Positions 1-14,200 of a stretch of DNA of 64,000 nt are shown in pieces (the stretch's first letter is position 1; every line of letters starts with the position of its first letter). The DNA comes from Trichuris trichiura (taxonomy: Eukaryota; Nematoda; Enoplea; Trichinellida; Trichuridae), in NCBI GenBank assembly GCA_037903355.1, contig JBAJFE010000026.1, positions 5,022,001-5,086,000 of the forward strand. The letters run 5' to 3'. The notes under the pieces were generated by a model. The model was not told the DNA's origin. It made no database searches and saw only the letters and a list, made by a program, of their open reading frames with translations. A program made the position numbers and the translations under genes.

Positions 1-1925
1 ATGCGAAGTTAAGTGCTCGTTCCCTGATGAAGGCTTCAACATTAGGAGATTGACAAGAACCTGACTTCTGCCTTAGGAAGACCAAAGAGTTCGTGTGTTC
101 TGGCCGAAGCGTAAACTTCAACAGAGACAAGGATGGAAGAGTTAGCAGCACATCGGCAGTATTGGTATTTTTGACTTATTCTTTTACGTCTGCCGCTGAC
201 CCTTTCAATGCATTTCTACGATGATCAGAAGGAGGGTACAGACGAGAACAGTTGTGGCCTTGGCAGTTGTGATTGGTGTCGCTCGTATCTAACCACCAAC
301 AGGTTGCACTAAAAAGTACTACTTTACTCGAACGATAAAGGCGGAAGCAGATGAATCTGAAATCTCCGTTCTAGTCCTTTTGAATTATACTTTTGTCTCA
401 GACTGCTGTCATGCTATAGTTGCGCAATCAAGTATACGCCATTATGAAACGAAGAGAATATTTGGGATTGCCTGGTTCATACTGGCATGTCTGGGGCAGC
501 ATGACGAACAGACCTTGACATGAATTGCAAAGAGCGTACATCGACAACCTTATCATTGGAGCAGTCTGAGTTTTCCGCTGCAATGGCATTGAAACTGACT
601 TTGTCAGAAGATTGCAATGCCCTATCCGTAATAATGGCTATCGTGCCAGATGGACGGATGACAAAATGACAACTCTGTGAAGTCACTGCTGCTGTGCTTC
701 GTTAAGGGATGCTGCGCAGGTCATTACTTCCGCTAAGTTATCACTGCGAGAGAAGTTTGTACATTTTTTACAGCACATAAATTCAGTATTGTTGTTGTTG
801 TTTAATGGCATTACGGTTGACTGTTTTCCAAAAATATCCTTAACGTTTCATTTCTAGTAATTTTATGCGTTTCAGCAGCGAAGGTTAGAGTTACTAATGC
901 AATAACATAATCAGCAAAGAATTCTGGCTCATTTGTGCATTTTTACATCTACCAGCAGATGCCACGGATGGTCATGTATAAAAGAATTGGTCACATTTCG
1001 GTATACAGGGAAATCTATATCACTCAGTACTAGTGAAGCTTGAATGCTAAGTCACAAACCAAAATTAAAGAACTAATTCTATTTTGAAAATGGATAATAC
1101 ATGAGAAAACTTGTAACTGATCGTGGTTGAACAGACGTAGTGGCTACAAAGTTGAAGACTAAATAACTGATTGTAAGATGATTTGCAGTTTTTAAGAATT
1201 GGAATAGCATACCTAGTCAGTAACGCGAAGCATATTGACAGTCTTATCCCCTGACTAGTATGAGCTTAAAGTGGAAAACAAAAGCACCTGACACCTTTAG
1301 AATAAGCTTATCATAGAAGGCATGCCACTAAGTACCTTAGTGAAATGCTACTTAAGCATGTTTTTGCGAAGAATGATTTCACCAGTTTTGGAACACATCC
1401 TTCTACCCTGGGACAGTATATGTTTTGTACTTTGTGTAACAAAAATCTAATTCGCGTCGTTATGACAAAATCAGACTAAATTCCACAGGGACAGCTATTC
1501 CAACCATTCATCCCCTAAAATGATCATATTATTTACGTCCAGTAAGCTGTAGGGTAATTTAGGGCATGTATCAGAAAGCAAAGGTTTGTGCACCTTGTAT
1601 TTTACATCTTGAGACCATGGTAGCATTCATTAATTTAATTGAATAACATGAGCAGCAGCCATGAAAGAAAGCTATGTTTAATTCAATGGACCAGCATTTA
1701 ATCCTGCATATTCTAGATGGACTTCAGAAGTTCACATTAACTGTTTTTGAGACCTACCCATTTTCAAGAGCACATGAAACATAATAAGATCACGTATAAT
1801 CCAAGCACCTTATTTATTATTAAATATAGTTTCGCTGTTACGCACCGTTCCGCCATCAGCAGGAATAGCAAGTGTACATTGCTCTTCCGATGAAAAATCT
1901 GTAAATTTCAGCTTGAGTTGCGTAT
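1..1925. other. Non-coding stretch, nothing recognised
   Basis: No reading frame here has splice signals or recognisable protein similarity. The short frame at 477-686 on the minus strand has no family features. No inverted repeat or tandem array was seen by eye. Confidence 0.4.
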
Positions 1926-3232
1926 ATGAGGGTTGTTCGAAAAGTTCCCGGAAAAATTAAATAAAAATTATATTTGCAGTGATATCAAACTTATTTATCA
2001 AGGTAACTTCCGTCAATCTCTAGGCACTTCTGCAGACGGTGCCGCCATCTCCGCAGACTTTCCTTGTAGAATCCTGGGGACTGTGTATTGCACTAAGTCG
2101 AGACGGCGCGGCGCGTTTTGCGTCATCCATTGCCTCGAACAGTATACCTTTTAAATGTTCTTTCAACTTTGGGAAGAGGAAAAGTCCGACGGAGCAAGAT
2201 CTGCACTGTAGGACGGCTGTGCAATAACTTCCCGCCGAAACACACGAAGAACACTCCTCACAGTTTTTGACGGATGAGTCGGCATGTTATCGTGATGGAA
2301 AAGGACACCGACATGCAACTTGCCGCGCTGTTTCCTTGCCAGTGGGGTCTTTAACTTTCGCAATACTGCTTTGTAATAACTTGCCGTGACTGTTCGCTTT
2401 CCTTCGATGAAGTCAATCAGAACTATTTTGTCCGAGTCCCAGAACATGGTCGTCACAACCCTTCTAACCGACCGCTCCGATTCGAACTTGACTGGACCTG
2501 CTGACCCCCTCCGTAACCAATGCTTGGATTCGATCTTCCTCTCAGGGTCATATTGGTAGACCCACGTTTCATCTCCTATGACAATACGCTCAAAACTCCT
2601 AGTCTCATCTGCTTTAATCTTCGTTAAAAGTTCCTGAGAAAAGTTAACGTGTCGACCGAGCTGGTCCTCGCGCAGCGCTTTTGGAACCCATCAACTGACA
2701 GCTTCCGCAGACTAAGGGTTTCATGCAGTATTCCAAATGCTGAATGGAGAGAGATCCTAGCCACTCTAACAATCCTTCTGATGGTAATTGTGCAGTCTCC
2801 TTCCTCTAGGTTCGGGACAAGGGCCACGTTTCCTTTGCTCGTTGCGATTGCTGGTTTTCCCGCTCTCCGATCGTCCTCGATAGCCTCTCTGCCCTCCTCG
2901 GAACGCCTTATCTACTTACGGGCAACCGATTTAAATGGTGCACTGCTTCCGTAAATCTGCCGCTAGGATTGAATAATCCTCCTCAGCTGCCAACCAAACT
3001 TTGACGGAAATTTAATGTTAGCTATGATTTTGAAACGAAAATTTTCCCTAGCGCGAGAAAAACTTTTACTTTAGGAGCAGCTTGTACCACACTGGCGCAG
3101 CTTCAGATAAGGCTACCTCTCCGTACAAGTCCAAAGACAACGAAGATAAGATTAATTATGTTTTAGCTTATCATTTGGCGTCCTGGTCGGCACTGCACCG
3201 TTTTTCCAATAACTTTCTGAACATCCCTTGCA
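1926..3232 (-). mobile_element. mariner DNA transposon, decayed, with terminal inverted repeats
   Basis: The ends match as imperfect inverted repeats. The left begins TGAGGGTTGTTCGAAAAGTT, and the reverse complement of the right reads TGCAAGGGATGTTCAGAAAG. Each end abuts a TA dinucleotide, the target site mariner duplicates. The length of about 1.3 kb is normal for mariner, and a transposase remnant fills the interior on the minus strand. The frame is broken, so the copy is very probably inactive. Confidence 0.8.
2163..2830 (-). pseudogene. mariner transposase, frameshifted
   Basis: This is the remnant of the enzyme that cuts and reinserts the element. Reading right to left, an N-terminal part ending in LSVDGFQK is followed by a frame break near 2620-2650. 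The catalytic core then shows GDETWVYQYDPE (first Asp), LFHHDNMPTH (second Asp) and YSADLAPSDF (third Asp). There are 34 residues between the second and third Asp, the DD34D signature of mariner. The order and spacing match the family, but no single frame spans the protein and the extreme N-terminus is not evident. Confidence 0.8.
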
Positions 3233-3234
3233 TA

Positions 3235-6200
3235 TGAGCGAAACGTAAACAGCCTACGTCATGATTAAAGCTGGATGAATTTCCACGTCAGAGTTATTAA
3301 CTGTGGTAATTTAATGGAATTCCTGAGGTTGAGCAATTCTATAATAACAGGAGCTGTCAGCAGCATAGGTGTGAACAATTCTGAGATGATTCCCATGTAT
3401 GTTCACTTCAGGACTTCCGTTTATGAATAAAAAATTATTTGTTGACATATTTTTTTAGCTTTACTTCGCAACGAATGAACTTGCTGTAAATATGCAATGA
3501 AAGAATAACAGAAGTTTAACAATGCTTCTTGGCAGCATTTTGTTTGTTCCTGATGATGAGGGTGGTCCTATGAACATAAGTTCATACCAAATAAAGAATG
3601 TTGCCCTTATTGGCATTTTTACATGGGCTCATGATTTCGTTCGTAGAATTTTGATTAATTAAGATCATGATGGGTTCTAATTGCTACTTCCGTAATCTTA
3701 CGCTTACGTGTAAATGGTCAGCAGCAAGTGAACTGCTTGCCGTTATAAAAAAGTCATCTTCACGCGTTTAAATTTTAGCAAGCATAATGGACTATAGTCA
3801 TGGAAGGCTTGCAAACTTCAAGTGACAATGGAACTGTGTGGGCATAAACGTTGAAGCGTAGACATCGCGGTGACTGAAGAATGAATAAAATGCAACTGTC
3901 TGACTGTCAAGCCTGTAAAACTGCTTTATTGAAGGAAACGGAAAGTCACATGCCCAAACTAAAGTCTAAACACTGTATGATGCATTTGAAGGCAGTGGTA
4001 ATCAACGAGTTTTATTGCAGTGGGTTTCTGAAGGCGCCCAGTTCCATCATACTAACTGCTCTCCTCAAGGTTATTACCGCTAGTGCATTCTCTTACATGG
4101 AAAGTTAGTCAGTGGCTGATGGGCAGCTCAATTTAGGTTAACAGCGCTGACGACGTGTATGCATTGCTATTTTCAATGCACTACATGCGCCGGTAATCGC
4201 GGCGCGACGTTTTCGTAGAAATTTGGAGCGGCACAAAAGCGCCCAATGACCAAGCGAGTAAACAGCAATGGCCTTTTTTTCACGTAATGGGAGCCCCTCT
4301 TACAGTCTGGCTGGCATATACCTTGAACAAATTGGTGAACGCACGCTGATGTTCTGCAACTCTGGATATCATTCCGTGGGCATTAGCCAGAACAGCTTAT
4401 AATAGATAGTAATGGAGACAAGAAAGTGAGGAAGAGAAATTGGCCACCGCAACCTTCCACCAGAGTCTTGAAGCTGCGCATGAACCATCGATTGTTGTGA
4501 AAACTTGCTCAGCGTAAACTGGTTGGTTGTCACTGCGAGACAAGCCACCGTAATACTGCCATTGCGACAGTGTAGTGCCAGTCCAGCGCGTTGCAATCAC
4601 CGAGACGACCAGTTTTTCGAGTTTCACTGCTACCGGTAGCATCAGCAGAGGGTCAGAGCACTGGTGCAGCTGCAAGTGCGACCGTTGTAAAAAGATCAGG
4701 TAAGAAACGACCAGTTGTTAGTCTTAGGAAAGTCGTTCGCCTGTCGGCATGCTATATATGCAAGGAAACCTGCCTCGATGAGAGAGGGGAGAGACTGGCT
4801 CCTCCACCACTGGGCTGAGCCTGTTCTAGGGACAGGTTCTCTCTTTCTCTGTGAACAAGTGGCCTTGTCCGTAAAATCACCCCTCTAGTTCCAGTCTCCA
4901 CAAACAGTATTTCAAAGTTGCACCACTGCCTGTGCTACTCAGTTTGCATTTGGACATCAACTCAATAGACAAGAATGGCCAGCTATGTTTTAGCCACATC
5001 CGCGTTTTCTACCTTTGATCTTCAAGTGAAAAGTTTAAGCCGGTATAACTGTTCAGTAGTACGGTCTCCTGGTTTTTCCCATCCTTTGCACTGGCCTGAC
5101 CAGAGAACGTTCCTCCTCAAAGCCAACGTTCATCAGGTCGAATTTACAAAGTCATTGCGTAGAGGAGGCTTCTGTTTGGCTTTGCTAGCAGTCTCATGTG
5201 TACACGGCGAGTTTGTTTTTCTCAGCCCCATGGTGTGCTGCTGGCGAACTTGCCATGAGAATGACACTGCGAGTGAGTGAAATTTTCGTTTCTGTTTGAA
5301 CTTGAGATTGGTTTCCCTAGAAATGTCATGCTCTATGTTTCCTATATGCAACCTGAATTCTTGAAGAGCGTTAATCGGTTGAAAATAGTTCCATGGCTCT
5401 GCCAGCTTGTCTATTCACAATACTTACCTCCTAGTTCCATTACCTTAAGCTTGTGCTCAGATAAGAAAACTCATGGCCACAGATAGTCCAAGTTAAGTTG
5501 GCCACTATGAGTATTCTCATAAGCGCCACCATTTTGCATGCGCGGCATTCTAGCCTCCTGCTTTCACCCTCAGAGAGTCAACAAACTACTACCCTTGCGT
5601 CCTTGCTGGTCACCGTAGTTCACGGGTTGAGCAGTGTACAGGGGTCAAGGTACCGCAGCTCTGTCAGAGGTAACATGTTGGTTCTTACTCCACGGATAAT
5701 GGAATACGGCATGGATTACGTTCTTTTCAATGGCATGGAAAGTTCAGCTGACCTGTCTGACCTTGGACGCTCAAATGGTTTGCAGCCATCAGTCTTGTAC
5801 TGTCTATGCCTTGCGCAGTTTCCCTGCTGCGCGTTACGGAAATGTCTGCTCTTTGTCATGGAATGTATGTCAAATGCAGGCCTCCAGCAATGGAAACGAA
5901 GGGATGCCAAACTGCTGTTGTTTACGCGCAGGAACACTTCTCTCCTATGACGAAGATGAAGTTTTCAAGAGGCCATGTTTCAAAACATTTTGGCAAATCA
6001 TTCCCAAAAGTCAGCAGTGAGTGGCGCTGGATTGTACCCACTTGAAATCTTTCTCTACTTCTCGTGTGGCCTGGTCAGTTCCTCAGCTGAGCACGCTGAG
6101 GAACTTTCACTTTTGTGACGAAACTAGTTATTGAGTCGTATACGACCTATTTAAGAGCGGCAAGAGAAAGAATTACTGTAATTTTATCGACATTTCAAAC

Positions 6201-6696
6201 ATAGGAGGTGCAGAGTGCAAACAAGAAAATCAGCAGTTTGACAGTCGCAGTAATACTGCGTGTTCATTTCTGTTTGACTTTTACAGTAATATTATTGCTG
6301 CTGATTTGGCTTTTCTAGACGTAAGTTAATGCCCTTTTTATGATTATGAACACACTGAGAAAAGGAATATTTGTTTCCTGAAAGCTTTGAAGACTCATTT
6401 CTATGTTTGTACGAACAATAAACTGGCAACATGTAACAAAACAAAAAACATGGAAACGTACAGGCCTGCTACAAAGCGCACTATCTTGAAGTTATTGCTG
6501 GTGCATTCCTCTGTTGCAGTCAAATTTTCATTCGTCTTGTTCATAAGAATCTACAGCAATTCCTCTTCATCTGCGTCTTAAAGTTGTGTATGAAAAACAG
6601 AATATGATCATGACAAAAAGATAATTAGACTTCCCAGCTCAGCACTCCTCCATGTCACATTATAATCTTGCGAAAGTTCCCTTCAAAAGAATTTAC
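3235..6696. other. Non-coding or unrecognised stretch
   Basis: Several overlapping open frames on both strands (4.4-4.8, 5.0-5.3 and 5.5-5.95 kb) show no recognisable family. One possible exon ends near 4697 with a good donor (TCAG|GTAAGA). It could be a 5' exon of the Grainyhead gene downstream, but nothing else supports this. No clear repeat was seen. Confidence 0.3.
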
Positions 6697-7180
6697 TTAT
6701 AATGTTGAAGTACCACTGACGCTAAATTGGCTTTTGGACATACTTCCTATGACACGCATTTCAATCTGGGCTTTGAAATGGCAGCGTATCAGCCAACTGA
6801 GCAAAATCATGAAGTAGTAAAGCACGGACTTCTGCTGACTACTCACGAAGCAAAACGCATAAACTGCAAGAATCTGGCTGCTGACTCGGGCGGTTAAAAC
6901 CCTTAAAAAGTAGGCCATCAACGCCGCACTGAAGTGGCAGTGGTTCTCATGGATGAATGACAGGTTCATTGTGATTGCACACGCCCAGAACGCCAGCACC
7001 CAAGATAGCATCCATCTGAAGTCGCGTTTGCAATTCCATCGCTATCACAACAGTCAGCATCTGTAAACGGGCAAAGGTATGCCCAAGATTGAGAAGGGCA
7101 AAGGAGAACACTACAGTCATCTTTGATTCCCAGAAGTGATAACCACTTAAGTCAGAATCAATCATGCGTTTGACTGTCAA
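6697..7180 (-). CDS. Candidate exons of an XK-related (CED-8-like) membrane protein
   Basis: Two overlapping minus-strand frames encode hydrophobic protein. The first (7180 down to about 7060) contains SFALLNLGHTFARLQML, like the LxLGxxxR segment of XK-related proteins. The second (7011-6697) reads MLSWVLAFWACAITMN, then about 18 polar residues, then YFLRVLTARVSSQILAVYAF and YYFMILLSWLIRCHF. The order (helix, loop, helix with R-x4-ARV, helix) resembles the family that scrambles phospholipids at the plasma membrane in dying cells. The frame changes between the parts, so an intron is needed; a plausible acceptor (GCCCGTTTACAG) lies near 7063. The start and flanking exons were not found. It could instead be another multipass protein or a chance hydrophobic frame. 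Confidence 0.35.
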
Positions 7181-8263
7181 TTATTTCTTGTCTGTCTTGG
7201 TTAATCTCGCTGTCGTCGTCCCGCTTTACGAAGTCACGGAAGGCACTTCCTTCCTCCTTCAGGGATCTTACGTACGCAGTACGATTTACTTGATTTCATT
7301 CATAGTCGGAAAACTTTAACGTGTCATATAGTGTTTAGTCTATTTTCATGCTGGCGTTTGAACAAGCACTCTTAATTCTTTCCGTGAATTGCTATCATCC
7401 ATTGTGGTGAACAAAGGACAGGACAATCTGAAAATCCTTAACTGGAACTTCTAAAATGTTAACGGGCTTCTTCCCCATTCTGTCGTCTGCAAATTGTAAT
7501 GCTTATACTTGAAAAGTAGTATTATATTTCAGCTCCTTTGTCTTTTTTACAAATGCTAATTGAGAAAAAGGTTTTCGTCATGCCCCTGTCATAGAGTTAA
7601 ACTGCAGCAAATTACCATGTCTAATACTCATTTTTCAAAGTGGGAATGTTAGTAATTATCTACTTGTTCTATAAACAGAAGGATTTAGTACAATGCAGTT
7701 CACATTTCAAACTCGTTTGATTGAGTAGACGAACATGCATACAACTGTATCTGGAATTATTGTTCTTTTGTATTTACATTATTTTTGCGTGAGAGTATTA
7801 CAAAATCTTTTAAGTCGTTTCTTTAATAAAATCCCTATCTGATGAACTTGTCTTGTATTAACTAACAGTCTTAGCAATACCTCAGGTACTAGTGGTTAGC
7901 GGAGGTAAACTATAAAGCAATTTCGTCTGCTACTCCCAGAAAGCTTTACAGGCAGTAAACTCTATCAACGTTTTACATCAATTGCAAAATAGGAGTCACC
8001 AGCATAAAATCACTTTAGTGATATTGGTCTGACTTTTGTCTGGTATGCCTGCTACCAGAGGGAGATCTACCATGATGTATTTTATAAGTTAGTGAAGCAG
8101 CACATCAAAATATAAAGTGTTTTTTTAACGGCAATAATGCTAAAGCTCCATGAGATTTTTGTTTTTAGACTATTCGCAGTGTGAAAATCCATTTGCTCAG
8201 ACAAATAGGCTCCACTGCACACGTTTCCTCATCAGGTAACTTGCCGCCAACGCGGTGTGTTCA
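7181..8263. other. Region upstream of the Grainyhead gene
   Basis: AT-rich with no convincing reading frame. It lies between the candidate minus-strand membrane gene and the first recognised Grainyhead exon, so it could hold promoters or untranslated exons. No specific element could be picked out. Confidence 0.3.
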
Positions 8264-11200
8264 ATGCAAATTGCTGTGACAAGTTCGCCAGGCAGTCAAT
8301 CGACTATGGAATATCCACACAACTCAGAGGGAGAAAATACCTCTGCTGTTGTTGGTGCCACTTCAGTCAGCCACGAGAGTGTGGTTATGCACCCTCAGCA
8401 TGTGGAAGTGATCAAGACTGCTGGCCATGTAGCACCGTTGCAAACTAATGCCCAGCATCATCATCTGAGTCCTAAAGAAGATATGCAGGGAGCGAATGTG
8501 CTTCAGGTAGTATGGCAGGCTATGCAGTCCTTCACTTTCAGCAGATCTAGCTGCCTAACCTACTTTTCTATTCATATAAGCCCACTTATAATCAAGCCTA
8601 TCAAAACTTTCTTGAACATAACTCGTTTCAGGAGATGAAGAATATGCGTATACCAACATATGATCCATATCAGCGCCCTGGGGCTATATATGGACAAGTG
8701 GCAGCTGGAGTCTATGATCCTCTTACCGGTGCCAATCCTGCTTACAGCACTCTAACAGCGTTGCCACCAACGCAACATCTCCTTTCATCTCCTTATAATT
8801 TGCTAGCAGCTCCAACTCAGGAGTATTACCAGAGAAATTCGAATGACTACTACACAGGAATGCGTCAGTTGCCTCATATGTACGCAGAAAACGCTGAGGA
8901 TATAATGGAACGGTATGTCTTAGCTATCGCTTATAGTTACTCCTTTCATAAATTTTTCTCCTGTAGCAGTTTCAATACTTCTGGTTTTTACATAAATGCA
9001 GAAATGTTACAAAGCCGTCAGTGGTTGAGTAGTTCCTGTCTTTATTGAGAAAACTGAATGTAGGAGATATTTTGGTACAAATAAACAAACTGAAGATACT
9101 TTATGTTTTCTCTTTTAACTAGAGGATGATTACGTGCGACTAATCTAAAACATACTACATTTTGTAAGGTCATAGAATCACAAACTGATCATCAGGGCAT
9201 TGAAAATAGTTTTACCTTGACTTTTAAAACTTTTAGATGATGTTAGCTTCCTGCATTCACGTAACATCGATCTGATGCATTACGTGCCCTCTAAAGTGGC
9301 CGTCTAACGATCTGTTTTATTTTTCCATTTTGCTTCTCTTATATGCTAAATTAGGCCTGATTTAATCTAATTTCACCTTACCTATGCAGTAACCCTTGTA
9401 TAGACATATGTATACCAGTGAACTGCAAAAATGTATAGTCTCATTTTGTTGTAGTGGTTGCATCTTTTCACTCTCGTCCTATAGCGGGTACTACAGTATG
9501 AATATTATGTAAATGATCGAGTAGACTGCTAACAGGCTCAGAAATTGTTCGGGAGTACTTTAGCGTTGGAGTTTTCAAAGCAGCCGCCGAAAAGGCCAGG
9601 TTGATCTATACGACGAGAGAATATTGACTGGTTTTCCGCAAAAACCTAAAAATGCATTTGTTTTTATCTTTTGCGACAGCAAAGCCTTAGTAACAGACAA
9701 ATGAACAGTCGGCAGCCGCCCAGGATGAACAGTTTGTCAGATAAAAACAGGAAGAATTTGGCGTATGCCCACTCTTTCCGCCCGTCAGAATTTCGCTTGA
9801 ACGAAAACAGTTTAAGAGCTTGTGTTATATAGAACTAACGGTATAACACTAAATGATGTTTTCAAAAGCACAGCTTATTTCTATCTTAGACGGCTATTTC
9901 GCTGTCAGTTTCGTTTTGACACAGTATGTTTCCCAGTTCAGGAAGGTTGAAGGTGCGAAACCTTTACTGGGGTACCGTTTTCCATCTGTGCAAACCCCTA
10001 ATAAAGCCATGGTGCCTTTTACTCACGCATTCCTCTATCGTTACTTCAGTAGCCTTCTGGTTTCATCAGTGGGTGCAATGATTTTAACAATTCACATATA
10101 CTTCCATTTGCTATATGGCTTAACACGCTTGCGCTAAATTCTTTGTCTCCTAAAAGCTGACAATCTTGATCATAGCTTTAGACTGTAACGATCTGAAGCC
10201 GTGGTCAAGGTTAAAAATGTTCCCCACAGTCATTAAGAGATATCCTGAAAGTTTTCAAAGATGTTTTCCAGCCCTTTTCATGTTCATGTTCAAGTTCACT
10301 GGCAGATGGCAAACTTCAGTTCATTTACGCCTCATCTCCACTGCTCCGTCTTAGCCATTTGCTACGTTTTGCTGTCTAGGTACATGATTAGGGTGTATGA
10401 ATGTTCTCTCGTTATAGATTGAACCGGCAAACACATGCAGGTGCTTCCATGTACAATAAGGCGGTGAACGTTGAAATGCCATCACCTGTAGACAGTGGAA
10501 TTGGCCCTGATATCATGGTAACACCAAAACAAGACGTCCAAGATAATGGGGTAAGGGAAAAGTTGAAGTAAAATCGTAACGAACTTTTAAAAAATTTAAT
10601 TAGGGTTTTGGATATACGGATTTGCATTCTGCTATGATACAAACACTACAACCACGTGTAAGCAAAGAGTATACGTCTGTAAGAACGTCGCAAAGCAGTG
10701 ATCGCATAGTGACTAACAGAGAGTCTCCAATTCATATTCCGAAAATGTGACTTCCGTTTGCTACTTCTAGCCAACACATTTGAATTCTTCACTTTTAGTA
10801 TGACCTCAGTAGGATTCCAGTATACACTGGAAGCGCCTATATCAACGAGCATCAGGAAGGAAGATGACAAGATGACTTATATAAATAAGGGACAGTTTTA
10901 TACAGTAACTTTGGAGTACATACTTGATCCTGTGAAACCGCTTAAGTCAATTACAGTAAAAGTGAGGCGACATTATCATTTTATTTCTGCTTTTACCATG
11001 CAATTTTCAGTCAGTTATGATGATTGTCTTTCGAGAGGAAAAGACTTACGAAGAGGAGGTGAAATGCTGGCAGTTCTGGCACTCTAGGCAACATAGCATG
11101 AAACAAAGAATTCTGGACGCCGGTCAGTCTTGGTCCGTGGCACTTATTATACTGATTTCCCAATTTATAGATAGTAAAAACAGCTCTGGCATAATAGGCG

Positions 11201-14200
11201 GAATTGAAGAAATAGCTCATAACGCTATTCAGTTCTACTGGAATCCAAGCGAACAACCGGTTAAAGTGAGGATTGCATTGCAGCTGACTGTATGGATATG
11301 AAAAGAGTGAATTTCAGATAAACGTTGCCGTTCAGTGCCTGAGTACAGATTTCAGTAATCAAAAAGGGGTAAAGGGACTTCCTCTGCACCTGCAGATCGA
11401 TACGTTCGATGAAATGCATAGCAAAAATGTCCCGTTTCACCGTGGATATTGCCAAATCAAAGTATTCTGCGACAAGGTAGAAGCAGCTGTTTGCAATAGT
11501 CGTGCATTAAATAAATGGAGCATGAAGATATACAAGATGAACAGTCGTTATTTTTATTTTCTATTTTCTTGCCTCAGAGCGCTTTATTTTGGTGACGACG
11601 CATTAACTGAAGAGGGGTAGCTTGATAATTTCTCTGTATATGCGGATATATATTATCTTCATAACTTTCTTACTTTATAATGCTGTTTGTACATTTGTTT
11701 GAAAAAATGTACAGACTGCCGTCGTTGTAATCAACCCTCAACGAAGTTTCATTTTCGTTTACTCTTTTTCTTCTCTCTCTTCCGTCGTTAATTTCTTTTT
11801 TTTCTGGTGTGGCTGCTTATTTATTTATATATTATCAACAGCTTTCGGTTTGCCCGTCCAGCTGCCCTCTTTATTCACTTTCATCTTTTTTGTTTCTAGC
11901 CCTTAAGGCGCAAGTTGATTCCTCTTCTGCTTTCGACAATTTATACTGATTGCTTTTAACAGTTAGCTGCTTCTTTAAACTCTCCATGTTCAAAAGCCCA
12001 CTCTAAGTCACGGCCAATTCACATAACATTACCGAGACAGATTGCAGTGGCCAGACAGCGTTAGAATGTCTTTCAAAAAACGCTATCCGCAATGGTCTCA
12101 ATCCATACATGCTTTGAAAACCTATGTACAATATTTGAGGGCTTCGAATTTTCGATGGCCCAAGAAGAAAAGGCCAGTGAACAAAAACTGAAATGTCACG
12201 TATGAAAGCATGGAATCAGTTCGGTGCAAATGCTTTCAAATTAACTGAAGGAATCTGTGCGCTCGGATTCTCATATTTAAAGGGGCTAATTTTTTTTACT
12301 GGACTGAATTTACAGAACCTACTTTGAACTGATAGTATGTGTTGAACCCTGTTCTTTCTTTGTCATTAACGTAGTAGCTGAGGACGAGTAATGACAGTTC
12401 TTGAATGTTACGTTGAATGAAATTTTTTACAACAGCTTAACTCGCCATTTTCGTATATACAATGAAGCATTCCCGCCGATGAAGAGGGCTGCATTTGCTT
12501 GACTATGCGGCGTTTTCATCTAAGAAAATCATCATTTCGGCTAATAGTTTTCCAAAGAATCTTTCCACGGGCTCTAATTAATTCATGCCTCACATTTTGC
12601 AGGGTGCAAACCGCAAGATGCTGCACGAGCAGCGCAGGGATGAAAAAAGACGTTTGCAAGGTAGTTCAATTGCAGTCACACCTATCTGAACACATCTTTC
12701 GGCTTACTGTTATTTGCTATTCCAGGACGCAAGAAAAGCGATGGGGAGTATCACGAGCTGAGTGAACGATCTGAATTTTATCACATGAGCAATTTGACAA
12801 AACCGGCTGTGCTATTTGTTCCTCCAGAAGATTACGAAAGGGTAAAGCCCAGTCATCTGTTCGTGTGTAGAAATTGACAGTCCTTTCAGTTTCCACCGGT
12901 GGAAAGTTTTTATGCGATCGAAGGCTCTGGCATGTATAAAAGCCTCATGTTCTATTTGATTGAATGCCCATTTGACACCCTTTTAGGCAAGTCCTCGGAA
13001 AGGACGAAAGCAGTGAAAACGGTGGTGGGACACCGCCATTGAAACGAGGAAAAATTTTCCCCTCAGACCGCGGTAGCGATACATAAAAGTTTGGTTTCCC
13101 CTGTAAGACTACGGCTTTTCTCTCTGTTTAGTGATGCTCTACGTGCGAAAACCTGAAGAAAATGTATTTACGCCTATGCATGTAATCCCGCCTTCTGTGG
13201 ATGGCTTGCTTAAGGCAATACAGGAAAAGTACAGCATTGATTTTAGTCGAATCACGGGTCTCTATAAGCAGTGCAAAAAAGGGTAAGGAATGAATGCTTA
13301 CTACTAGTATTATATGCAAAATACCAACTGAATGAACGTGTAGAAATGAGATAAATTTTGTTTAACGTTCACCACCTTATCTGCTCATGCTAAGAGGTGC
13401 ATGGTGGCTAACTGTTTTGAAATGATTCAGGACCTTCCACAAAGCCGAAAGGCGTTTCAAACCGTTTTGTTATATGACCCTGTTGCTCAATTTTATTATA
13501 GAAATTAACCCTGCAATTAAATTTAAAGCGCTCTGAGCAACACCCGTGAAATTTTGTGTACCAGAGCTTCTCAGTCAGCCTGCTGAAACAAAGGTAGAAT
13601 AGGGTTGGCTTATAGCTGAGTGAACATTAGCTTATCAGTTTTGTACTCCTATATTTATGTTCTTGGAAAGTAAAAATGTCACATAAATGCTTTTATTTGC
13701 AAAAGGCAATATAATTTCATATCTTCAAAACGATTTGCTTCCTTTTAATGTTAATATTAGGAGACGCCCTTATCGTTAAAGAAAACCATCAGCAAGTAAA
13801 TGTTATGGGAACTTAGAGCATATCAGAATTCCATGTGCGAACTCATTCATGATGCAAGTGGCTGTTTAGTTCCCAGTTCCAAACTGGTTTAGGCTGCTGG
13901 AACCATAAAAGTAAGAATTCAGCTAGGATATCTGTTGCGCAACAGCTTGTTCTTCCTCTTGGACAGTTAATCATTCTGAACATTGAGGCACACTGCTTAT
14001 TCTGATCTGATTTCTGCCTGTCTATTTGGACTGTGGCGACAAACTTCCTAACGGTGGTCCTTCTTGACGCTGACGGAGGCACAAAACGTTCTGGAAACTC
14101 CACAGGTTGCAGTTAGGAGCGTAGAGAGCATTATTAGGTTGGTCCAGTCAAAGGGTCACTAGTAATACAACTTTTTATCTTCGTATTTGTCTCATGTATT

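Noticed and set aside
4369..5950. Cluster of open frames on both strands
   Set aside because: No frame shows a family motif or a consistent set of exons; only one possible donor near 4697 stands out.
9853..10137. 94-codon frame in the second grh intron
   Set aside because: Exons on both sides join in frame without it and it has no recognised domain.
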